NCBI RefSeq assembly: GCF_000258515.1
Contig: NZ_AJLF01000001.1
Location: 930,001 to 994,000, forward strand
Length of the DNA: 64,000 nt
Reading direction: 5' to 3'
Origin: Thermococcus zilligii AN1
GTDB lineage: Archaea; Methanobacteriota_B; Thermococci; Thermococcales; Thermococcaceae
Shown: positions 58,197-64,000 of the stretch, piece by piece
How positions within the stretch are numbered: position 1 is the first letter of the stretch
Layout: the number at the start of each line of letters is the position of its first letter
Made by a program: the position numbers and the translations under genes
Notes under the pieces: model-generated
The model's input: only the letters and a program-made list of their open reading frames with translations
What the model was told of the DNA's origin: nothing
Databases searched by the model: none

Positions 58197-59128
58197 AACT
58201 CTCCCTCCAGGACGTTCCTGAGCTCCCACCGGTTAGATTCAACTGTCAAAAGATCGAAATCTTTTGGGACTATAAAGTCCACGTCGCACAGTTCGGTGGC
58301 TTTGGACAGGTATTCGCCATAGGAATAGCGAAAGGCCCTGTGGAAGAGGGCGAGGAGTTTTACCTTTGCCCTTTTTGCCACATCACAGGCCTCCTCGACT
58401 GTGGAATGATAGCTCTCCCCCCTATCCTCAGGGGTTAGGTAAGTCGCGTCATGAATAAGGAGATCCGCTTTCTCGGAGAAGAGAGCCACCCTTTTACAGG
58501 GTGCCGTATCGCCGGTGTAAACCAGTTTAACGCCCCTTCTCCGGGGCCCAGTCACGTCCTCCAGGCGGATGACCCTGCCGTTCAACTCGATTTGGCCCTC
58601 GCGCTCGAGCTTCCCAAGCAATGGCCCGGGTTCCAGCCCATAAACCTTCAACTTTTCAGGAAGGAACTTCCCGCGCCTGTCCTCCTCCTTGAATACGTAG
58701 CCAAGGGCAGGAATCCCGTGTTTAACTCTGAAACTCCGTATTTCATACCCATCGAACTTCAGCCTGGCCTCTCCGAGTTCGTGGACGTAGATATCAAAGG
58801 CGGGCCCAAAAAAGCCGCTGTTGATAAAGTTCTGGACGAACTCAAAGGTGTGCTCTGGCCCGTAGATGTGGAGGGGCTTTTTTCTGTTCCAGAGGTTCAT
58901 GGTCTGGAGAAGCCCCCCGAGACCGAGGTAGTGGTCACCGTGGAAGTGGGTTATGAATATCTTATCTATCTTCATCGGGCTGAGCTTTGCGACGTTCATC
59001 TGCCGGATTGTCCCCTCCCCGGCGTCAAAGAGCAGAATTTCACCCCCGTACCTCACCGCTATTGAGGGAACGTTCCGCTCCCGGTTCGGCATTATGCCTC
59101 CAGTACCGAGAAAGTAAATCCGTAACAT
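58193..59128 (-). CDS. rnz: Ribonuclease Z (tRNA 3' endonuclease)
   Basis: Beta-lactamase-fold endonuclease cutting the 3' trailer from pre-tRNA. The 311-residue product has the FLGTGGIMPNRERNVPS start, zinc motif THFHGDHYLGLGG, exosite region after it, and metal ligands VYTGDTAPC and LFHRAFRY. TATA CTTAAAAGC at 59150-59158 lies about 25 bases before the ATG at 59128, so the mRNA is probably leaderless. A longer frame upstream was rejected for this reason. Confidence 0.94.
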   Translation of the reverse strand: MLRIYFLGTGGIMPNRERNVPSIAVRYGGEILLFDAGEGTIRQMNVAKLSPMKIDKIFITHFHGDHYLGLGGLLQTMNLWNRKKPLHIYGPEHTFEFVQNFINSGFFGPAFDIYVHELGEARLKFDGYEIRSFRVKHGIPALGYVFKEEDRRGKFLPEKLKVYGLEPGPLLGKLEREGQIELNGRVIRLEDVTGPRRRGVKLVYTGDTAPCKRVALFSEKADLLIHDATYLTPEDRGESYHSTVEEACDVAKRAKVKLLALFHRAFRYSYGEYLSKATELCDVDFIVPKDFDLLTVESNRWELRNVLEGEL

Positions 59129-59213
59129 GTTCAAAGATCTCCCGGCCGTCTTAAAAGCTCTGCCCCCGGAAAGAGTTAAAACCTGCAGGTCGTAGATTCT
59201 ACCGGTGAAACAG

Positions 59214-60179
59214 ATGGAAGAAATCATGAGGGCTATTGAGGGGAGGGAGGTAAAGAAACTCGCCAGCCTTCTCTACTACAAGACGGACGAACTCAGCGAC
59301 GAGCAGCTCGGGGATGTCCTCAAAAAGGCTGAGGAGCTGGCCCTGGAAAAAAAGGACTACGAACTTTACAAGCTGGTTGTCTACTACTACCACGAGTTCC
59401 TTGGGGTGGACAGGATAAGCGAGTTTGAGGGGCTGGCAGAAAGGGAGGGCTCCTTCGAAGCTAAGTTCCACCTTGCTGACCTTTATTTCCTCCTCGGAGA
59501 ACTTGAGAAAAGTCTCGCCCTGTATCAGTCCCTCCTGGAGGAGGAGATAACCAAAGGAAACACCGGGCACGTTGCAGAGATATACTACAGCATGGCACTG
59601 ATCCAGGAGGAGCTTCAGGACTACGAAAAGGCCTACGAGCTTCTTGAACTGGCGGAAAAGAAGTACGAAGAGCTGAAAGACGAGGAAAAGATCCTCCATA
59701 TAAGGGTCTACAAAGCCTACGTGAAGTTCGAAATGGGGGACATCTACGAGGCAAAGGCCATGCTCGGCTCTCTACTTCCGAGGGTGGTTGAGACGGGAAA
59801 CAACGCCCTCCTGGCCGAGATACACCTCACCCTTGAGGAGATATTCGAGGAGAAAGATAACTACGAGGCGGCGCTCCAGGAGTGCCTGTACGCAATGCTG
59901 AGGGCCAGGGGGACGGAGTACTACGATGTCGCCTTCGATGCGCTGTTCGATGTTCTGTGGCAGCTCTTCCTTGAGGACAACTTTGAGACTGTATACAACA
60001 ACATCGACATGTTTAAGAACGCGTTTCCGGAACTGGCGGAGTTCTTTGAGGGCGTCAAGTACCTGGCCCTCTTCAGGGACGGGAAAGTTGAAGAAGAAAA
60101 GCTCCGGGAAATCCTTGAACAGGTCAAGGACAGAAGACTGTTAGACCTCCTGGAGCTCCTCGGTGAGGCGGAGCTCTGA
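59214..60179 (+). CDS. TPR-repeat protein
   Basis: All-helical, acidic protein of 321 residues with several clear tetratricopeptide repeats: AKFHLADLYFLLGELEKSLALYQSLLEEE, AEIYYSMALIQEELQDYEKAYELLELAEKKY, VYKAYVKFEMGDIYEAKAMLGSLL and AEIHLTLEEIFEEKDNYEAALQECL. A protein-binding scaffold; partner unknown. The ATG at 59214 follows GGTGA; TATA GTTAAAACC at 59175-59183. Divergent from rnz. Confidence 0.85.
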   Translation: MEEIMRAIEGREVKKLASLLYYKTDELSDEQLGDVLKKAEELALEKKDYELYKLVVYYYHEFLGVDRISEFEGLAEREGSFEAKFHLADLYFLLGELEKSLALYQSLLEEEITKGNTGHVAEIYYSMALIQEELQDYEKAYELLELAEKKYEELKDEEKILHIRVYKAYVKFEMGDIYEAKAMLGSLLPRVVETGNNALLAEIHLTLEEIFEEKDNYEAALQECLYAMLRARGTEYYDVAFDALFDVLWQLFLEDNFETVYNNIDMFKNAFPELAEFFEGVKYLALFRDGKVEEEKLREILEQVKDRRLLDLLELLGEAEL

Positions 60180-60238
60180 GGTCTCCTCCATTATCTTTTC
60201 CCGTGGAATCGGCCCGTGGCCACCCCAATGTGACCAGC

Positions 60239-60298
60239 CGTTATATAATCATTTTGGTCGGGAATAAGTTTAAAAGTACCCGCTTTTAAACCCAAAAT
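60239..60298 (+). promoter_or_regulatory. Zinc-type ABC promoter with nested inverted repeats
   Basis: The TATA box GTTATATAATC is at 60239-60248. Downstream is a perfect inverted repeat GTTTAAAAG-N6-CTTTTAAAC (60268-60291), flanked by a second pair ATTTTGG (60251-60257) and CCAAAAT (60292-60298). The inner repeat covers the predicted transcript start, as expected of a metal-dependent repressor. Confidence 0.55.
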
Positions 60299-60312
60299 CG
60301 GGGAGAACACGC

Positions 60313-61170
60313 ATGAGCAGCCAACGAAGGGAAAAAGCCGTGGTTACCAGGGATTTAACGGTATACTACGACTCCAAACCTGCCCTCGAAGGAGTTACAT
60401 TTGACCTCAACGCAGGAGAAACTCTCTTACTACTGGGCCCGAACGGTGCAGGGAAAACCACCCTGCTGAAAACGATAGCAGGTTTTCACGACAAATACGA
60501 AGGTGTTCTACTGGTTTTTGGAAGAAAACCGGGGGAAAGCAGGGATCTAATCTCTTACGTCCCCCAGAGCTTCTCTCTCAACGAAAAGGTGCCTCTCTCG
60601 GTGATAGAGGTAGTTGCCATGGGGGCCCTGTACAAATCCGGGATAATCCACAGAAAAATTCCCGAGGAGGTCATCAAAAAATCGGAAAAGGCCCTTTCCT
60701 TCGTTGGGCTGGATGACATAGAGGACAGACCCTTCAAGAATCTGAGCGGCGGGCAGAAGCAGCGGGTTCTTCTGGCAAGGGCACTGATAAGCGATCCAAG
60801 GCTACTCCTCCTGGATGAGCCGCTCTCGGCTCTGGACCCATCAGCCCGGGCCGAGGTTGCGTCAGTTCTGAACAAGATCAAAAAGGAAAAGGGCATCTCC
60901 ATGATAATAACAACCCACGACATAAACCCCCTCCTCGAGATAGGGGACTGGGTAATGCTCATAAACAGGAGAATGATGGCTTTTGGCCGTCCGGATGATG
61001 CACTGAGGGAGGAAATCATTAAGACAGTCTACGGCCCAACGGCCAAGGTAATAAAGGTCGAGGACAGGCTGTACTGCCTTACCGGGGACTTTCATCTTCA
61101 TTTCCCGGGGGGAAGAAGCCATGATTCCGGAGTTCATAGCAAGGGCGGTAATAGCCAGTATCACGGTTAG
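60313..61170 (+). CDS. ABC transporter ATP-binding protein (zinc/manganese type)
   Basis: The 285-residue product has Walker A GPNGAGKTT, Q loop YVPQSF, signature LSGGQKQR, Walker B LLLDEPLSALDP and switch His TTHDIN, with the helical segment VPLSVIEVVAMG typical of ZnuC/MntA-type ATPases. The tail CLTGDFHLHFPGGRSHDSGVHSKGG is rich in His and may be metal-responsive. The gene overlaps the permease by 50 bp. No substrate-binding lipoprotein is next to it. Confidence 0.88.
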   Translation: MSSQRREKAVVTRDLTVYYDSKPALEGVTFDLNAGETLLLLGPNGAGKTTLLKTIAGFHDKYEGVLLVFGRKPGESRDLISYVPQSFSLNEKVPLSVIEVVAMGALYKSGIIHRKIPEEVIKKSEKALSFVGLDDIEDRPFKNLSGGQKQRVLLARALISDPRLLLLDEPLSALDPSARAEVASVLNKIKKEKGISMIITTHDINPLLEIGDWVMLINRRMMAFGRPDDALREEIIKTVYGPTAKVIKVEDRLYCLTGDFHLHFPGGRSHDSGVHSKGGNSQYHG

Positions 61171-61942
61171 CGTTCTGCTGGGGCTCCTAAGCCCGCTGAT
61201 AAACATGAAGGGACTTGCCTTTCTAACCCATGCCCTATTCCATGCCCTCCTGTTGGGGGCAGTTTTGGGGATGGTACTCGGACTTCTACTAAACAACTAC
61301 GCGTTGGTAACTTTTGTGGCGATGCTGGTGACTCTGGCGATAGTTTTGACAATAGCCCACCTGGAGCACACAGGCTTTTCCCCGGATTCCTCGGTCGGGA
61401 TAGTGGCCAGCTTTGTTGCCGGACTGACGGTTCTGGGATTTGGGGTGCTCTACAGGGTCATGGCAACCAGGCCGTATTACCCCCTGACCCAAAACGTCGT
61501 CTCTTACCTGACGGGTGAGCTCTTTCTAATCAGCTCCAGAGACCTTGAGATACTGAGCGCAGGAGGCTTTTTGATAACCCTCCTTATGCTCCTGTTTTAC
61601 CGGGATTTTCTATACCTGAGCTTCGATCCGGAGGGGATAGACGGCCACGGCGGGAATTCCAGGCTGTATTTGGCGATCCTCTATGCCATAGTCGGCATGA
61701 CCGGAGCCCTCATAGTCCAGAGCGTTGGACTGGTCACCCTTCAGGTTGTGGCCGTTCTTCCGGGGGCTATAGCTCTGATGTTAAGTGACAACGTCAGAAA
61801 GATACTCGCCATCAGCCTGCTGGTTACCCTCACGGTTCAGCTCGTTTCGATTGGAACGGCTTACTTTACGGCCATTCCGCCCAGCGGAATAGCCACGATA
61901 CTGCTGGGCCTGATATACGGAGCACTGCTCACGAGGAGATGA
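61121..61942 (+). CDS. ABC transporter permease (zinc/manganese ABC-3 type)
   Basis: The 273-residue product has about eight membrane helices. ABC-3 family features: LSPLINMKGLAFLTHALFHALLLG near the N-terminus, SSVGIVASFVAGLTVLGFG, the cytoplasmic EAA-like LVTLQVVAVLPGAIALML and IPPSGIATILLGLIYG at the end. Paired with the ATPase before it. The ATG follows GGGGGGAAG. The rnhB gene starts two bases after its stop. Confidence 0.88.
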   Translation: MIPEFIARAVIASITVSVLLGLLSPLINMKGLAFLTHALFHALLLGAVLGMVLGLLLNNYALVTFVAMLVTLAIVLTIAHLEHTGFSPDSSVGIVASFVAGLTVLGFGVLYRVMATRPYYPLTQNVVSYLTGELFLISSRDLEILSAGGFLITLLMLLFYRDFLYLSFDPEGIDGHGGNSRLYLAILYAIVGMTGALIVQSVGLVTLQVVAVLPGAIALMLSDNVRKILAISLLVTLTVQLVSIGTAYFTAIPPSGIATILLGLIYGALLTRR

Positions 61943-61944
61943 AA

Positions 61945-62619
61945 ATGGGGAAGAAAATTGCGGGAATAGACGAAGCCGGAAGGGGGCCTGTAATCGGTCC
62001 GATGGTTATTGCGGCAGTTGTTTTTGACGAGGATAGCATACCCAACCTGAAAGCACTTGGGGTTAGAGACTCGAAAAAGCTGACCCCCAGGAGAAGAGAA
62101 AAACTCTTCGATGAAATCCTTGGAATAGCGGACGATTACGTCATCCTCGAGCTCTCCCCGGAGGAGATAGATTCCAGGGAAGGAACGCTCAACGAATTCG
62201 AGGTGAACAACTTCGCAAAGGCCCTCAACTCCCTTAAAGTTAAACCGGACGTTATCTACATAGACGCCGCGGATGTCAGGGAAGAGCGGTTTGGAGAAGA
62301 AATAGGGAAGTTCCTCAACTTTAAGGCCGAGATAATAGCGGAGCACAAGGCCGACGACAAGTTTCCTCCAGTTTCGGCCGCTTCGATACTGGCAAAAGTC
62401 ACCCGCGACAGGGCGATAGAGCGGCTCAGGGAGGAGTACGGCGAGATAGGGAGCGGATACCCCAGTGATCCAAGGACAAGAGAGTTTTTGATGGGCTACT
62501 ACAAAAAGCACGGAGAGTTCCCACCAGTAGTCAGAAGGACATGGGAGACCCTCAAAAAGATCAAGGTGGCTGAACAGCCGAGCATAGAGGAGTTTTTGAA
62601 GGGGAAAAGAAAGAACTAA
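61945..62619 (+). CDS. rnhB: Ribonuclease HII
   Basis: Cuts RNA in RNA-DNA hybrids and at single ribonucleotides. The 224-residue product has the catalytic motif GIDEAGRGPVIGP, then RDSKKLTPRRREKL, IYIDAADV and HKADDKFPPVSAASILAKVTRDR. The C-terminal helix ends GKRKN without a recognisable PCNA-binding box. The second ATG (61945) was chosen since AGGAG lies six bases before; the first abuts it. Confidence 0.95.
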   Translation: MGKKIAGIDEAGRGPVIGPMVIAAVVFDEDSIPNLKALGVRDSKKLTPRRREKLFDEILGIADDYVILELSPEEIDSREGTLNEFEVNNFAKALNSLKVKPDVIYIDAADVREERFGEEIGKFLNFKAEIIAEHKADDKFPPVSAASILAKVTRDRAIERLREEYGEIGSGYPSDPRTREFLMGYYKKHGEFPPVVRRTWETLKKIKVAEQPSIEEFLKGKRKN

Positions 62620-64000
62620 CCGGACTTCCTTGGGAGTCCCCCTTCTCTGGTTCGGATTGAAGTCTTCTTTGGCTTTCTAACGCCTTCTCTGGCCCGGACA
62701 GTCGGTGGGAGCGGGAGGGAAGGCACATGAACCCCTCCAAGGATTTTCTGGCTCTTTCTGAGGTTATTCTCAGCGTATTCAACAAAGCGCTTCACCTTTA
62801 GGACTCTGCCGAGCCAGAGGAGGTAGGTGAGGAGGGACTCCTCGAAGGCCTCCCACTTTACAAGGTCGTAGAGGAACACGCCCATTATAACCGTCGCCTC
62901 GGGAACCAGGGCTGTGGCGTAGAAGCTGAACTGGGTTTTGCCACCCATAGCGTACTGGAGGGCGAAGAGGAGGACAGTGCTCCAGAACACTCCAAAGGGT
63001 ATAAGGGCACCTTCACCACGCCTCCTCCAGACGTAGGGAACCGCAAAGACAGCGACCACGGTGAAGAGCATAAGGGTTGGATTGGTGCTGGCAACTATAT
63101 CGGGATTGAAGTGGAAGTGGAAGGGATTGGCGTTGTAGAACCATTCCCAGAAGGGGGACGTCCATGGGTTTTCACCCTTGTAGCTGAGGTGCCACTTGAA
63201 GCTCCCGAGGAAGTCCCTCAGCCACGGATCAAGGCCCTGAACCTTTATTATTGGGATCTCCGGGATCAGGAAGCCCAGGAGCGGAAGGAAAACTGCCACG
63301 GTGACGAGATACGCTAAATCTCTGACCGCGTCTCTGCTTGAATACAAGAACTCTGCAAGGGCCACAGCAGTGAGAACAAGCAAAACCAGGAAGTAGCTTT
63401 TATCCCAGTAGGCGGCCCGGTACTCGGCGTAGGCAACTATCGTGCCTCCAATGAGCGCAGTTACGATTATTATCCTGGCGAGCTTCTTCCAGTCAACGCT
63501 CAGAGCGAGGTCTCTAACCAGCTTCAGGAAGAAGATCGGATAGCCAAAGGCACCGCTGACCTTGGAAGCTCCGGCAAGTCCGGCGGAGAATCCCGCGCCC
63601 ATGTCCCGTGAATAAACCAGGAGGAACACGAAGAGGGCAACAAAGAAGGCAACGTAGATGTCCAGCATTGCGGTAACTGCGGTGGCCTGCAGGAGCGGAT
63701 CAATGGCCGCGAAGAACAGGGCAATCAGGGAAGCGATGTAACTGCGAGTTATCCTGTAAGCAGTCAGCAGAACGAGGAGCTGGAGAAGACCGTAGAGAAT
63801 TATCCCGGGAATCCTCCATGCTATGGGTCTGTCCCCGCCGAGGATCATGGCCAGCATTATGAAATCCTTTCCGAGGAAGGGATGTTCAGTGTTGAGGTAG
63901 TTCTGTATCCCCTCAGCGTCGGGATACCTGAAGCCGGTGACCACGTAAAAGTTATCCTGCGGTATCTTTTCCTCCAGATAAGCGAGAAAATCATCCAAGT
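62616..64000 (-). CDS. PMT/GT39-type glycosyltransferase (N-terminus beyond window)
   Basis: Polytopic membrane enzyme, at least 460 residues visible. Family features: the NTEHPFLGKDFIMLAMILGG loop (the HP-LGK motif of dolichyl-phosphate-mannose protein mannosyltransferases), about ten membrane helices, then a basic cytoplasmic tail of 60 residues (KPKKTSIRTREGG). The first Met seen is two bases from the window end and has no visible ribosome-binding site. The catalytic acidic pair of PMT proteins normally lies before this point, so the gene is probably cut. It would use a lipid-linked sugar. Its stop overlaps rnhB's. Confidence 0.8.
   Translation of the reverse strand, partial: LDDFLAYLEEKIPQDNFYVVTGFRYPDAEGIQNYLNTEHPFLGKDFIMLAMILGGDRPIAWRIPGIILYGLLQLLVLLTAYRITRSYIASLIALFFAAIDPLLQATAVTAMLDIYVAFFVALFVFLLVYSRDMGAGFSAGLAGASKVSGAFGYPIFFLKLVRDLALSVDWKKLARIIIVTALIGGTIVAYAEYRAAYWDKSYFLVLLVLTAVALAEFLYSSRDAVRDLAYLVTVAVFLPLLGFLIPEIPIIKVQGLDPWLRDFLGSFKWHLSYKGENPWTSPFWEWFYNANPFHFHFNPDIVASTNPTLMLFTVVAVFAVPYVWRRRGEGALIPFGVFWSTVLLFALQYAMGGKTQFSFYATALVPEATVIMGVFLYDLVKWEAFEESLLTYLLWLGRVLKVKRFVEYAENNLRKSQKILGGVHVPSLPLPPTVRAREGVRKPKKTSIRTREGGLPRKSG

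Overview
The window is a chromosomal segment of a hyperthermophilic euryarchaeon of the order Thermococcales, most likely a Thermococcus (moderately GC-rich). This rests on Thermococcales-type enzymes (a sugar kinase of the ADP-dependent glucokinase family, cupin-type glucose-6-phosphate isomerase, Phr heat-shock repressor, archaeal AsnRS, topoisomerase VI, NMD3, Nep1, aIF1A, aIF2-alpha, RpoP, AglB), on BRE/TATA promoters with GGTG/GGAGG ribosome-binding sites, and on many GTG/TTG starts. Genes are dense. No gene-free stretch exceeds 300 bases; the longest are 15919-16217, 6635-6914, 1974-2233, 51435-51679 and 52973-53213, and each is described.

Layout. 1-1973: end of an ABC-2-type membrane operon plus an unknown secreted protein. 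2234-3040: GTP cyclohydrolase MptA. 3102-6634: a two-gene McrBC-type restriction system whose McrB has a beta-propeller-like N-terminal half, next to a decayed transposase-like fragment. 6915-13386: one long minus-strand operon running aIF1A, Rio1, KH protein, Top6B, Top6A, a DUF530-like protein and a DUF1699-HTH protein. 13525-15918: HAD hydrolase, lysine-dehydrogenase-like protein, Nep1. 16218-18441: repeat protein, tRNA-binding protein and a small unknown. 18599-20975: GT4 glycosyltransferase with UbiA prenyltransferase, divergent from a TrmB-like regulator. 21076-25310: prefoldin alpha, HTH-CBS regulator, GalE-like epimerase, PurA, lipase-like hydrolase. 25476-27695: a four-gene operon of unknown function (93-aa protein, ArsA/Get3-type ATPase, DUF59 protein, membrane-anchored protein). 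27744-30866: CstA, DUF2258 protein, adenylate kinase. 30892-35705: glmS and aglB. 35794-40631: M42 peptidase, SfsA, RpoP, L37Ae, MoaD-like protein, aIF2-alpha, Nop10, PAC2 chaperone. 40764-43087: CbiMNQO-type nickel/cobalt ECF transporter. 43077-47695: phosphomannomutase, ManC and glucokinase. 47728-50128: NMD3, DUF424, Phr, S17e. 50196-53881: amidohydrolase, AsnRS, tRNA-Val, HIT protein. 53948-59128: AlaAT, split LysO, PgiA, M50 protease, KH protein, TraB protein, RNase Z. 59214-64000: TPR protein, zinc-type ABC transporter, RNase HII and a PMT-family mannosyltransferase cut by the window edge.

Functional threads. Sugar metabolism and glycosylation recur: GlmS feeds UDP-GlcNAc, ManB/ManC make GDP-mannose, and GT4, UbiA, AglB and PMT proteins use lipid-linked sugars. 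The glucokinase and PgiA promoters each hold a near-match to the Thermococcales glycolytic motif, placed downstream of the TATA box in one and upstream in the other. A second thread is translation and ribosome biogenesis. Several promoters carry strong inverted repeats at the predicted start site (phr, zinc transporter, M42 peptidase, TrmB-like gene). The best candidates for undescribed biology are the propeller-McrB system and the ArsA/DUF59 operon. All calls are by reading alone; no database search was run.
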